Assembly: GCA_013396635.1 (NCBI GenBank)
Contig: WBMW01000024.1
Span: forward strand, 1 to 64,000
From: Penelope pileata
Lineage: Eukaryota; Chordata; Aves; Galliformes; Cracidae
DNA length: 64,000 bases
Reading direction: 5' to 3'
This document shows, one piece after another, positions 12,035 through 25,601 of this stretch (positions within the stretch are counted from its first letter, which is position 1; every line of letters begins with the position of its first letter). The notes below the pieces were generated by a model. The model did not search any database and was not told where the DNA came from. It worked only from the letters and a program-made list of their open reading frames with translations. The position numbers were made by a program, and so were the translations under genes.

Positions 12035-15000
12035 TGCGGGGTCCCGCGGACGCGTTTTGGGGACCGGGAGAAAAGTCGGGGGGGAAAGACGGGGCCGAGC
12101 AGCGCTGCTGTCGCTCCTGCCCAGGGGCAGCACCCTGCAGGGAGCAGCCTGCACGGCGTCCGCGGGGCTCCGCGGGGCAACGGGGATGAAGGGGCGGAGG
12201 CTGCGGGGAGGGGTCTGCCACCTCCGGCCCGGGGACGAGCGAGGGATGCGGTGAGGCTCCCATCCCCGAGCCCGAAAAGCAAAGGGAAAAGCTCCCGCCG
12301 CCGGGCGCGGGTTTCCAAGGCGCTGCCGAGATCGCGCTGCTCCGCATGCGGGCGGCGGCCGGGGCGCGGGGAGCGGGGGAAAACGCCGCTGGTGCCGCCG
12401 CGGGATTTTTCCACTTTGAGACCTCCCAGGAGCAGTTGCTACGGAGCGGCGGCGGGGATGGGAAGGAGGGCAGCCCCCTCCCAGCGCGAGCAACAAATGG
12501 CCGCGGGGGCGGCGGCGGAGCTGGCCGCGGCCCCGACGGGCACCGGAGCGGGGGGCGCCGCGGTCCCTGGGAGCGGCTGCTCCGCGGCTCCCGGGTGCGC
12601 GGCGGGGGCTGCGCGGTGGTGGGGAGCGCCCGGCGGGGCACGGCCGCGACCTCAGAGCGGCGCGGAAATGCCGGCTGCTGGCAGCGTGCGGGGAGCGACA
12701 GGCTCTGCCCTCGGCTCTCTGGTGATCTGCACGGCCTGATTTCCCCTCCCCAGAAATTTGGAAAATGTCTCGGATGTGCCAGCGGTTTTTTTTCTTTTCT
12801 TCGTGGCTTTTTCTTTGAAAAATTAGGAGGTTTTAGAGTATCTGTTAGAAAATCGCAAAGCTCTGTGGGCTGCAGTTTGTCACCCCGTCTCTCCGAGTGT
12901 CCCTAGAGAGCAGAAATGGTGTGGTCACAAAATGAGAGCAGTCGAATAACTTGAAAAACGTGGAGAAACCAACTCTGTACAGAGCCGTCAGGCAAAACCA
13001 ACGGCATCCAGTGCTTGTCTCAAAGAAATGAGCCCTGAGGTGTTCACAGACATATGGAAATGACAAAATAAGCTGCTGCTTTTGAGAGAATTGCAATTAT
13101 TTAAAGAATAATAACCCCGAGCAAATGTTAAAGATTTGATAAGGAAAGGAAAATGAGTGCTGTTAGAGCCCAGAGCTCCGAGTAGGACAGCCTTTTCTGA
13201 ATGCTGCAAAATAACTGGGAGTAATTTCTGCTGGTGGGAATCTGTCTAAGAATTTGTGCATTTGAATTGCAAGGTGCATGTCACGCTCTGCTGAAAGCAG
13301 TAACTTGGAGGCTTTGATACAGGAAACACAGCACTGATTTGGCTTACACTTTGGTATTTTTCTTAGTAATTTAATTAAAAAGGACAGACACACAGTGGGC
13401 TCCTTGTTTGATTTAGAGGGAAAGAACAAAGTGATTAAGCTGTAGAATAAACTAATTTGCAAAACCTTTGCTATGTTCAGAGTCTCATTTTCTAGGTTTG
13501 TTTCTATCTCTTGCTTGGAATTAATGATAACAGTGCGGTTGCTCGGCTGATTCTGCAGCCCTCGCTTGTGCCAGTTGCCATGGGTTTCTATGGGATCCCT
13601 CCCACAGGTAGTGCTCGGATGACTCAAGCCAGCAGGATTGGGCCTGTTGTCAGACAGTCCCGCGTAGGGTGCTCCGCGGGGATGTGGCTCTTGGCCCTGA
13701 TGGGAGATCCGTGGCTTTGGTAGGAGAAAACTTGGGTTTAAGGCCAAGGCTCCCACGTGTATTTAGCTGTTGCTGATGAGGTCATAGCCCTGAGCTCTGC
13801 CGTATGGGTGGCGCTGGCCTTGCTCTGAGCAGGGGGAGCTCCTGCGGCTGGTTGTGACTTTCCATTGGCGCGGGGTGAGTTGAAGTTGCTCAACATCTTG
13901 GAGATCAGGGCTGGAGAGACTGAGGAAGAGCACTGGATCTGCACCTGTCAAGAATCCGTGTGGTTTGGCTCAAATGAATCAAATTAATCAATCAAAAGAA
14001 ATACTGTTTAATAGATATGGATGTTTGTGCTCTGGATCCATTCCTGTGCCAGTAAAGTCCATGAGAGCTTTGCTACACGTAAGAAGAGGAACAAGATTTG
14101 GTGGTTTGTCTTTGCTACGTGCTTTATGTTGTTCTTATTTAAAATCTTTTGGAAGATAGGAATCTTTTCCTGCTCATGCTGAAGCTACATTAGAACCTGA
14201 CTAACTTCAGAGCAAATACATCATTTGGCAACACAAGAAATAATATCCAAGCAGTAGACCTGATGTTCATGAAATTGGCCTCAGTTTAAGTGCAAACTTG
14301 AGTGTCTCAACCCAGACAAAATGTGTTGCTCTATTACCAAATCACTTTCAGTTGTTCATTTAAAAGCAAGATTTGGAAGTGCCTTATTATTTAAGGAATT
14401 TCCTGTTACTTCATTGTGAATATTTATATGACTGACACAAGGGATTATCTCTGGCAGGAAGGTTTCAAACCTTTTAATGAAATGAATAATTTAAGAAGCA
14501 GGAAAATGTGTAGAAGTATTTGTTATTACCATTTCAGTTGATTAGGTGGACTAAAGAAGGAGCTTTTTGTCAGTGCAGAATATTGTGGTTTTGATCACTT
14601 ACAGGATTTACGTGGAACTATGGTCCTTGTTGTCATTTGCATGCAAGGCCTTTAGATTGGTCCTGACTTGAGAATGCAGACTAAATTAGCATTTTGCAGC
14701 CAGCAAAATAATCTTTGTGGTTTTGCTTCACCATGTAAATTTTTTTAGTAGATGTAGAGAAAACTTACAAAGCTATGTAATTCAGAAACTTATAATGCTA
14801 AATAGAACCTCATTTTAAAAGGTTGGTATTTTGAGCCAAGAATACATTATTGGAGTTCATGTAATGTATATATAGCATTTACCTTGGCCTGTTCGACCAA
14901 CTCTTTTTAAATATTAGCTTATTTTCTAGAAGAAATCTCCTGAAAATACAGACTTGGTTGGGTACTTCAGCGCTGGTAAGAACCAAAAGTTAATACAGCC

Positions 15001-18000
15001 ACAGGAGCTCCAAGCAATGAGGATAGAAGAATTTCTCAGCACACTCAATTATTTTTAAATGGATTTCTCTCTATAAGTGCGTGCAGAAAGAAGGATGCCT
15101 TCCGCTCTTAAATCCAGAGAGCTGTAGATAAGGTAGCATCACATTCAGAGGTCTTCTCTTGTAGCAAATTTACATCTCTGCTTCTAGTTCTATTCCAATG
15201 CCTTTCCTAAAGAGGCTTCTGTGCTCCCTCTGCTCTGGTGCGGTTTGTTGGTCTGGGTGCAGGTGCACAACCGATGTCTGTGTGCATCTGAGGGGAAAAG
15301 CAGCCTGGTGTGGCTTTACTCCTTGCTTTGTCTCAGCTTGTGCTATAGATAAGTAGTTGCCAGGCCCATTGTGGAGGAGGTTCTTGTTATTTCTCAAACA
15401 ATAAAGATGTATCCTCCTGCTTCCTGAAGATTTCTGTGATAGCTGTATCCATATGTCCATATTTGCCATTGGTGGCTGCCCTCCTTTGTCTCTACAGATT
15501 GGGCTACATTTGTAGCCTGCGCTGGCATGTTGTACACAGAGACCTAGGCTGGACTTTGAACAGCACAACACCTACTGCTACCCGACAAGAAAGTAACTTT
15601 CATTCCTCTCCCCTCAGTATTTAAATGCTCCATCATGTTTCTTAAGCAAGCAGGTTTGTTTTTAAAGTTCACTTCTTTCCACCCTGACTTCAGCACTGGA
15701 CATCGGAAGCATGTTTCATCGTATGGACTGGCACAGCTGTTGGGTTCTGCTTCCCATCAGCAAGGAAAAGGCAGTGGTGGCTGAATTAAAGTGTTTGTGG
15801 ATGTCTGTCTGTTGGTTTTTTTTCTCTCTCTGGTCAGTGTGAACGTCTTAAGGATGAAAAAAAAAAAAAAGAAATGGTAGCGGACAAAATAGGCCAGGTA
15901 CCGTAGAATAGGGGAAAAGTAAAAGATGGCAAGGAAAAAAGCGCTAGGTGAATGATTACCTTGTGCCTTTCCCAAGGATGAAGGGCAGGTGCAGCACAGC
16001 CCTCTGGCTGGGCTCGCTGCTGTGCCAGGGCGTGCCCAGGGACTTTGGGGAAGATGCTCCGGTTGGGAAGGTTTGCTTGGTTTCAGTTCAGCAGGAGTAG
16101 GAGAGTTGTCAAGGGAATGGACATAGCTATTTGTGTCTCAGCTCCACAGATAGAGGAGATAAAAATGCCTCTTGAGTAAATAGTGCTGGTAAAAGGCCTT
16201 TTCAGAGAGACATTCAACTGACTAATTGGAATTTTTACTTAAACAGAGATGGAAATTAGCGCTGCTGATCTTGATGCACTTGACCATGGTTTACCTCTGC
16301 TTTTCAGGATGAGTTCAACTACCTAGTGTGTCTTTAAAATACATTTTGTCCTACACTAACAGCAGTTTCATAAAGCTGTGAGCTTGTGCTTTGAAAAGAA
16401 GAAGAAAGTTGATCTCTGCCACCGAATGGTACTGTAAAGATACAATAACAGGAGAAAGTGAGAGGTGATGGAAGTGAGTGAGAGCACATAAATGGTTGCT
16501 GCTCTAGCTTGCAAGTAGGAAAGCAAATGGAAACTGTTTAATTATTTAAGGAACAATAAACAAAAAGTCTAGTTATACTGTGGAAGGAGAGACAAACAAT
16601 AAACAGAAAGTTGAGAGGGGGAAACAATGCATGAGGAGAATAGAAGGTAAATGGGCAGAGATCAAGGGGGCAGGGCATGGGCTTCAATTTTCCACAGAGC
16701 TTTCTTTTGGAAAATTTTATCTGTATAAATCGGTGTATTGCAGTGCTTCCATAGCAGCCTGACTTTTACTCAAATGGTGGGAGTCTGATGCAGCATGTTC
16801 TTCTCCTGGGGGCCACTTTATATTCCTGCTTCTTCCTTTGGATGCGCAACTGCAGTTATGAGGGCACGTGTTTTAAGGATGCGTGTCTCGGTGACAGATT
16901 TAAGACAGTGACAGTCCTAAGAGGTATACTTTGTGGATGCTGTTTTAATGGTGTTATCATTTTCTGTCAGTTGCAGTGGAAGTTACCTCTCCCTGCTTCC
17001 TCTAGCAAATAACAGCATTCATTTTAAAGGCAGGGGGTTTGTTTGTTTTGCAGTTAACTAAAATTGGGTAACATACTTCTGCAACTATACTTGCTAAAGT
17101 TGTTTTGTATGTAAATACTGTAGCTATTCAGCATTTCGTTAGAGTGCTTGAAGAACTACATAATAGGTTTGCACTGCGAGTTAATAGGGCACATGAAAAG
17201 CATGTATTTATTTATTTATTTCCACTCATCTAGATTACAGATGAGTATTGCTTGGGCAGAATTTGCTTCCATGTGTATTTAATGCGAAGTATCTTTGTAA
17301 CACTTAAAGTATAAATGTCTATGTGCATGTGAATAATACACAGCAAAAGGGTGAAGCCTGTGGACATTCAATGAATTAATGCTGTTTACTATCGCAGAAG
17401 GCATCATAATTAAAAATAAACAAAAGCACTGGGTGTACAGTGTTTGGTTCCTTCCTCCCTAAAGAATTTGTAACAACGCTGAGTTTTTTGGCAAGTACTT
17501 CTTCCTATTAGAAGAAGAACCGCAACAAAAGTCTTTGATTGCTCAGTACATTGTATGTGCTTTAGTTAGCAGTGGTGGTTACATATCTCAGTGATGAAAC
17601 TCCAGCTTATGAACACTTAAACAAAAGGTTTAAGCTACAAATGTTTAAATTCTTGAGTTTATTGCCCACTTTTATTTCATGTTGGATAATGAAAATGGAT
17701 TCCACTTATTTAGACTTCAATTTGCATTATTTTTTAAATTCTTCATGTTGCAGTATTTATGTGTTATTTTTAATAAATTGTTAACTTTGCAAAACCTCAA
17801 AATTTTCATGCACTTCTGAAAGCAATTCTGAAATACTTTTTTTTTAATCTAAAGATTTTATCTTGAAATAAGTATGTTCTATTTTCCTCTGTCCAGACAA
17901 AAATGGTATTTGCCAAGAAGGAAATAATTAAATCAATACGTGCAAATTTAGGAGTTCCAGAAGAGAGAAAATACTCCAAGGCAGGAGGCTGCCCATAGGA

Positions 18001-20562
18001 CCAGGAATCAGTAAATCCAGGGCTCTGACTTCTTAGCAAGTGTGCCTTGGGTTTGTTATTGTTGTTGTTTTTCAGATATGCTGCAAATGGTCTTTAAAAT
18101 TTATCTTGATTACCCTGTGTTATTAAACATAAATTATCGTTATTAGTGTCAAAAGAGAGAATGACCCTTAGCTCTTTTTTCCTGAAGTGGAACAGAGTGC
18201 AATTGCCACTGCAACCTTCACACCGTCTGACAGTTTCTAAACATCCCTTTGCCCTTGTTTCCAGCTTTGTTGACACTGAGTCATTGTGATGAAAATGGGT
18301 TACTGTTAAACAGTCTCTTTTTAACAAAGTTCATAACAGAATATTGCTGTTCTTGAGTATGTGTCATTCCCAATCTACGGAAGCACTAAAAGGGAAGGCA
18401 TGTATCAGAGGATATCTGCTTTTAAGAACTCGTTTTCAGGTTTTTCTGTTCCCTGGGTTTCTCTGGTCCTGTTCTGCAGGTAATAGTATAGATCTTCAGT
18501 CTGTTGCTGCAAGAATATCTCCTCCATGTTAAAGCTGAGAAATTCCAAACTGTTTCAAAGAAAATGGTCTACATGACTTTATAAAAAGGGATATGAATGG
18601 GAAATTGTTCTTTTCTAGAATCTTCAAACTAAGAATGAAACAACTCCGAAAACAGCAGATCACAGTATATCTCAGAACTTCATTTGTCACCTCTCAAACA
18701 CTGCAAATGCCTAAAGCACAGCAATTCAAGTTGAGTAAGAACATCTCACCTTTGATTTAAAAGCAGTACGTGGATGAAAGCATGCAGTCAGTGGGCAGTC
18801 TTTTCCCTGTAGGTGCATGTGGAGGCTGCAGTGCTGAGATGTTGTGTCTGTGCAGACCAGATTTCTTATCCCGTTCTTGTTTTAAGCAGACTGTTGTCAT
18901 TGAAGAGTTAATCATTTCTGTTAAGAGATTATATCGGTCATTCACTCTTTCTGGAATCTTTCACGGTTTTTGCCCTTTGACAGAAATCATTGTATATGCA
19001 TTCTGCTCATCATTTTCATCAATTACATGATATGTTTATTGGCAGCTTTCATGCATAAATACTTATTTTGCTAGAGTAGGAGATGACAGGATTTAAACAT
19101 GTAAGAAACCTCAGTCTGGCTCAGAAAAAAAATCTTGACGGATACAAATGGTATTTCAGTAACTTTTGATCCAAAAACTTTTCTTGCGAAGCGACGTGAC
19201 TGTTCTTCTTGCCAGTCACGGCAGGTGCTCCATCTGTACAAATACTGCCTAATTTGAACCAGTCAAGCTTAACATTTTTTTTTCTCCACTATCTGCCACA
19301 TTTTCTACAAATTTTCTCAGTTCTTTAAACAAGTGTGAGGCAGCAGTGTGGAACAAAATGGACAGAGGCCAAGCAATTCCCTTAATTATAGCAGTTGTGT
19401 GTGTGTTTTTTTTTTTCACACATTGAACAACAACAGTCAACTGTGCAGTGTCAGTAGCATTGCAACTTCCCTTGGTGGTGAGCAAAAAAAAAATCCTTGC
19501 ATGAATCTGTTGAAAATTGAATCTATGCTGTTGCATCATCTGCTGTCATCCCTTCTCATGGTCATGCTGCATGAAGAACTATGGGCGTATCAGCTGTGTG
19601 CTGCTCTTTTGGTCTGGTTTGTGCAGCAATAACTGATGGACCCTTTTGCCTTCCGCCTGTGTTGCGTGAGAATGGTTCTTTCTTGTAAGCTAGCAATAGG
19701 GATATTTGCTGTTACACCTTTGCCGCTGAGTTCAGTTCACAAATGTGTATTTTTTTTCTTAAGACAAAAAGCTGTTGTGCTTGGTGCTTTTCTTGATATG
19801 GAATCAGACTGCAGATTGGATCCAATAAAAGATTTTTGGCATAAATTTCAGTATGAGTTTGTGTGAAAATATCATTCATATTTGGAATTTCTGTATAGCT
19901 GTGTCACTGCACACAGACATACTTCTACAGAATCTGTCCCTTCTCCAAAGAAGAACGTAGCCTTCCTGAAGAGAAATTCTCTCCATGCAACGTCATCTCC
20001 ATGTGTTGTCATCTCAGTATTTTCATTGTGACATGCATGAGTTGCCAAGCAATGCTTTGATGATAAGGAAATTGCTTTAAAAAGTCTATGGGTGTTTGAG
20101 TTAGCTTTGAGAATCATTAGAAAAACGTGAGGTGAATGAGGATGCTGTAGGTTGCACAGCTCCTTTATTTTCCTCCTGCCGTAGAGATGCAGAGCAGATA
20201 AGTAATGGCTTTCTGTAGGTTCCCAAGAAGAGTCTTGCTGACTGCAATTACTGCGTCTTGATTGTTTTAATAGAGCAATTTTAATCATGTTTGTTGAAGT
20301 TACCTGTTTTTAGTTCTCCTAAAAGCTGTGGATTACAGCTTTGAATCTCATATAGTCACTTGGGCTCATGGAAATGGACATTACGATACTCTCGGGCTTG
20401 TAGGATAGTGCTTTGCACCTGCTCCATGCAGCATCAGTCATTAACTTCATTAGTAGCAAGGGGGAACAAGGGGCTGATTCTGTGACCATTTGTTTGTCCA
20501 TTCACTTGGCTGCTGTACCAAGTTGCCTTCTCAATTTCCTGTGCATCTGCTGTTTCCTCACA

Positions 20563-20575
20563 TATATATATATAT
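20563..20575 (+). repeat. Short (TA)n microsatellite
   Basis: About six TA units lie between ctcaca and gtacatt. Confidence 0.8.
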
Positions 20576-22911
20576 GTACATTAGTAGTACCTTGCTTCTA
20601 AACATATTTGAAGTATGTGGTTAAACATGCTGATGAATTTAATAATACCTGTTTTGTAGCAGAAATTTGTAAATACAGATGTGATGTGTATATGCAAGAG
20701 CTAATGGAGCTCTACAGGCATGGAGTCTGAGCCCTCTGGTCACGTTGTTTCTTCATTTTGGAGCGCTCAGTTGCAAGTAAAGGACACTGACAGCGTAGCT
20801 TTTTAGTCACTTAAATACCACAGCTGACGGAGATTTAATTTCTAAGGATCAGCTATTAGGGAAGTACAATTCAATATTCCTGTCTAGGGGGAAGAAAAAA
20901 GACAGCATGTTTGTTTTTAATTACAGATAATGAGCTTGGTATGGTCAGTTGGTATGAGTAAATGTAGGCTGACTGCTGCCGTGGAAGGTTCGTGGTAGCA
21001 ATAATCAGAGATCGGTGAAGGGTGGGCTTCTTGCTACCTGTGGTCATCTGCACTGTTTTCACCCATACCCTTTGCTTTCATGGAGCTCCTTCTTTGTGGA
21101 GCAGTTTTGGATAGAAGGCTTGCTTCTGGAAATAGTTTGGTTTTATCCTGAGAAATCAGCTCTCAACTTTGTCCCTCCTCCAATATAACTTAGGCTAGAC
21201 ACTTTTATTTGACAAGTTAATAATTGTACCTAAGCTACCTTTGAAAATATTTTGTGCTTGGATTTTATTAGACTTGAATATATTACTTTCTCAAAAGATT
21301 TTTATAGTTCTTAATAAATAAAGAATAAACCTGGGGAAAAAAGGAAATTAAGTGCTCCATGTCTTCACTTCCAAAACAAAATCAGTGTGAAAATGTGTTA
21401 ATTATATTATCTTTTCATCATTTTCATACCAGAATAGGGAAGAAAGAAGTCCCTATGTGTAAGCCTTTTGAAATCTGTTTCCTGTGCCATAGCCTTTGGT
21501 TTTTCAAATTAGAGAGGAACATTGTATTCCTCAAATGTGATAAGGAAAAAATTATTATTCAATAACAGTGATAACCAGTGAAGAAAACATGAGGCTGAAA
21601 GTCAGGTAACGTGCTGCTGTCTGGCAGCAGTGGTTCTGGAGCCCTGATTTCAGTGTTGCGAAGGGAAATGGATGTTCAGAGGCTTGCTGTGAGCCCTGTT
21701 GTCCCAAGGGTGGGATGTGCCTATGGGAATGCCAGAGCACTGCTTTGGGGCACAGCTCTTTGCTTCAGGGGCTCTGCTAGGTGTTGCAACGCTCACCTTG
21801 GGTCCTTTGGCTGTTCTGTAGTTCCTCTTGCTGGTGAAAGTCTTTGCTGTTTAATTTGATGTTTGACCTTTAGTGAAACATGGATTCATTTGAAGCAGGA
21901 ACTTGATTTCTTTGCCCATCCAGGAAAAAAAAATCACACCAGTATCACCAACAAATGCCAAGACAACCAAGTATAAAAGCCAGCCTCTGACAGCAGTAAT
22001 GAACCAGATGTGAAGGGGTTGTTGTTCTTCTGTTTGGACTTGCATTTGTCGGGTTTGGGGGTGACATGAGAGGGCAGTGCTGTCTATGAAGAGCTGAGAA
22101 GGATGTGCCAGGCCAAATATCTGTCTAAGAAGACCTGGCTGGAGAAAAGGAGTGCAGAAATATCATGGCATGCTGAAACATTTTCTCTAAGGCTTGCAAT
22201 TCTCTATCAAGAAGTAAAAGATAAAACATAATGCTAATGCTGAAGCATTTCCTTGCTAAGCTTACAATTACTGTCTTGGTGGGCCCATTGGAGCTGCATT
22301 CTGGTGCCCAGGGAAAACTGGCATTTTGGGTGTGCATGGGGTGTGGGAATTTGTCAGGGTTGATATGCGGACGCTGCTACAAGGAGCAACATGTGGAGCC
22401 CATAATCCCAGGAAAGCTTCTCGAATGGGAGCTCTGTCTCTGCATGAAGGTCTGGGAGCCGTGAACAGCAATGGGCTTCCCTGAGAAGCTGGCATCTTAA
22501 AAGTCTGTTTCTGGGCTTTTCTGTAAATGAAGAGTTTCTTTATGGGATGTGTGACTGGTCCAGGGTGTAAAAGGAATTGTGACGAGTTTCCAGTGCCTGC
22601 TGCTGCCAAGCTTAGCTATGTTTACTGCACTCCAAAATTTGAGTTATTTCAGTATTTGTGTTATTAATGAATGTTGGCAGTGTGAGTCAAAGATGTGTTA
22701 ATTTCTGTGGTTTGCAGAAGGCCTTCAAGGTTCCAATTCAAGGCTTCAGTAGGTCTCCTCCAAAACCTTACTGAGAAGAAGTGCTCAATTCTTTTCCCTT
22801 AGTGGTGTGGCTTTGGGGAGGGTATGTGGGTGAGTTTTCACTGTTCCCAGGAGTGGAGGAGTTCCATGTGACAGTTGTGCAATATGCATCTAAAATCTCT
22901 AACTTACTTCC

Positions 22912-22947
22912 TTTTTTTTTTTTTTTTTTAAATAATTTTTTTTTTTT
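22912..22947 (+). repeat. T-rich tract
   Basis: Eighteen T, a short aaataa interruption, then twelve more T. Confidence 0.9.
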
Positions 22948-24969
22948 CTTCCTCCCTGCCCCCAACTTGTAAATCTTTGTTCTGGTTTTTCTCTGAACCT
23001 AACTCATGTTTAAAGAACAAAGTCCATTAGAGATGTTGGCACAACCAAGAAAAATAGTTCTAGAATATGCAAGTCAGCTTAGGAGATCTGAGATGTATGT
23101 CTTTCCTTTCTCAAGGGAAAATGCTCGTTCTGACCAAGAAGGTAAGGCATTTTCAAGTGATAGTTTAGAAGAGTCTTCAGAAGGCTTAAACAAGTGCAGC
23201 ACCTCTGCATTGCCCAGTCAAAGAAATGTTCTACTATAGCATAACAATGGAGACAGTTAATCAAAAGTAAACTCAGTAATTTTCCTGGCAAATATTTGGA
23301 TACTAATGAGAATGTTTACAGTCCCTAACCTTTTTACTATTTTCTTTTGATCTTGCTCTCTCTTTTTGCTTTTCATTGCTGCTGCTTTTTGAAAGCTTTA
23401 TTTCTCCCTGTCTTAAAGGAGTCAGTTTCTGAGATTGCTTATGGGGAAAGGGAAGTCTGTAGGTTAAATCGAAGACCAGGGGTTGTTCAGGGGTTTTCCC
23501 ATTTGTGATTAGGTTTCTATTTGTTTTGGAAACCACAAGATTGCTTTTCTTGCTTGAGAATCACTTGCATTTAGAGATTTGAGGTAACCCTGAGCTCAGG
23601 TTGGTTTGATTAGAGTGGGTGGAAACCATAGCAGATTTTAAAAGTCCCTAACGTGCATGCTGTCTCAGTTTGTGATAGTTGTGTGAAAAATCATAATGAA
23701 AACACCTTAAGAATGGATATTAATCATACTGACTTGGACATACCATATGTCCAAATGGGAAGGGAAGTATTGTTCCTAACTTGCAATATAAAAATACTTG
23801 AAATAACTATTTTTGGTACTTCAGTATTATCTATTGAATTCATATCTACCCTTGTCATCTGACAGGCTGCTAAACAAGATTCTACTCAAAATGATAAAAG
23901 TGACAGTTGTACAATGTGTTTTATTCCTGCTGAGCCCTGTTATGTAGTTAGTTTGGGGAGATTGGGATCTTGCTTCACTTGTTCAAGGACAGTCCTTTGG
24001 AAGGATTTGCAGAATTTGTAATTGTGCCCATAAATTCTCCCTTCCCCCTGCAAGTATGGTACAATTTCTGTTGCAGCCCTTCTGTTCTGTATTGGAGAAG
24101 GAACAATTCTCTCATTTTTTGCTTATTGCCTCTTTCAAAACCCCACTTGTTTCATCCTGCTGTGGTGAATCCCTCTGCTGCTTCAACAGATCTTCCCCTT
24201 TCCTGTAACATTTTTATGTAGAGTTGCTTCTGTGCTGTCAGCATTTGACCCCTTGCAGTTGGTAGCGAATAGAAGAAATCATATGTACAGGGAACCAGAC
24301 TCTGCCCTTAGCTATGCTCGTGAAAACCTGTGGCATTATACAATTGCCTTGGAAAGACTTAAAAAATCTCATGAGATCCACTCCGCTGAAAGTCGTTCTG
24401 TAAATGTTAGACAGGGCTGTTGTTTTTGCGCTAGTACATTTTATTTTAAAGCAGTACCTGAACTGCAGTCAATGGTACTGTTTCGTAACATTGAAATAGA
24501 GGGACAAATCTGGAGTAGGAGATACGCTATGCTATCAGTGGATATTGCTACTAAAACTGCCTTAGCTAGACACAACAGCGGTGCCTGTGCTGTGAGATGG
24601 ATGTGTTCCATGGACTTCAGGCTCCTGGCAGTGTTCAGACCACGGGTCATGATGTGGCTTCCCTTCTCTGTGGCCTTTGGGAAGGGGCCAGGCCCTTCTT
24701 CTGGTTAGGGCGGGCAGTGGCAGTGCCCAGAACCCCAGCCCCATCTTCCTGGTGTCCCCGTGGCATAGCAGGTTCCAGGCAGCACAGGTCCTCCCTAGCC
24801 TGAGAACACTGCACTTAGGTCTGACCTACTCCTGGCACCATCCAGTACAGGGCAAGCACAGGGCTGAAGAATGTAAAGGAGAGGTGCTCACAGCCCCTTG
24901 GTCTCCAGGCAGCTGGGAGATGAGTCTGGCCAGTGGTGGTGCAGTTGAACACTGTGCTAGATAGATAGT

Positions 24970-25220
24970 GATAGGACAAGGGGGAATGGCTACAAACTGA
25001 AAGAGGGGAGATTTAGGCTGGACATTAGGAAGAAGATTTTTACTCACAGGGTGGTGAGGCACTGGCACAGGCTGCCCAGAGAAGCTGTGCTAACCCTAAT
25101 CCTTCTTCATCCCTGGAGTTGTTCAAGGCCAGGCTGGATGGGACCCTGGGCAGCCTGATCTAGTGGATGGGCTTTGAGGTCCCTTCCAACCCAAGCCATT
25201 CTACGGTTCTGTGATTCTAC
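24970..25220 (+). mobile_element. CR1 LINE 3' end, sense
   Basis: This is a 5'-truncated copy of about 250 bases. It starts with gataggacaagggggaatgg and passes through the aggctgcccagagaagctgt and aggccaggctggatgggacc blocks. It ends with ggtcccttccaacccaagcc and the terminal ttctgtgattctac. This is the normal form of avian CR1 insertions, which lack a poly(A) tail and end in short ATTCTGTG-like units. No coding capacity remains. Confidence 0.93.
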
Positions 25221-25580
25221 CTATGACTGCAGTACGTAATGTACCTGGAGATGTGGAGATGAGCCCATGTATGGAAAGGTCCTTATCACCTTTTTGTATC
25301 ATGTTCAGTGCAGAACAATAGGAAATAATGTTCATCCCATAGAGAGATATTATACTGACCTCTATAGTTATGCTTCTTGGAACAGGTAGCATCTTTGTGT
25401 CTTAGACTCTGTGAGTGTAGAGGATACTGAATTTCATACAGCTGGTGCAAAAATAACCAAAGAGCATGAATAGCTTTCTCGTTCTCCTTAAAACTCAATG
25501 AAACAGCAAAAAAGGTGTTACAATAATAGACCTGATCAAATTAAAGATACATTTAGAGAATCTAGCCTTTAGCCATTTAC

Positions 25581-25601
25581 TTTTTTTTTTTTTTTTTTTT
25601 T
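25581..25601 (+). repeat. Poly(T) run
   Basis: Twenty-one consecutive T with no recognised element beside it. Confidence 0.9.

Larger units (their letters stand above)
11500..12760. promoter_or_regulatory. CpG island, presumed LRRC3B promoter
   Basis: About 1.25 kb is extremely G+C rich with very frequent CpG, in sharp contrast to the AT-rich DNA on both sides. It holds GC boxes (gggcgg at 11852-11857, ggggcgg at 12191-12197), a C/T tract at about 11725-11776, and no TATA box near the centre. It is the only such island in the window and lies upstream of LRRC3B on the same strand, so it is the best promoter candidate. Large open frames across it on both strands come from base composition and are not genes. 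CpG islands often fire in both directions, so an antisense transcript is possible. Confidence 0.85.
12761..24966. other. Intronic DNA, mostly unique, no gene seen
   Basis: AT-rich with short homopolymers (A-run near 15858, T-run 22912-22929) and a TA-dinucleotide tract at about 20563-20575. A gttgccatgg X-box-like half site is at 13575-13584. The longest open frame (24232-24708, 158 codons, + strand) is not a protein I recognise and is treated as unproven. I saw no RNA gene. Confidence 0.5.

Noticed and set aside
11318..12641. Very long open frames (293 to 392 codons) on both strands across the CpG island
   Set aside because: Extreme G+C content removes stop codons in all frames. The translations are low-complexity Arg/Pro/Ala/Gly, frames overlap on both strands, and no domain is visible.
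15170..15571. 133-codon minus-strand open frame
   Set aside because: No recognisable domain and no promoter or splice context; a chance frame of this length is expected in 64 kb.
19872..20288. 138-codon minus-strand open frame
   Set aside because: Unrecognised composition without motif; treated as chance.
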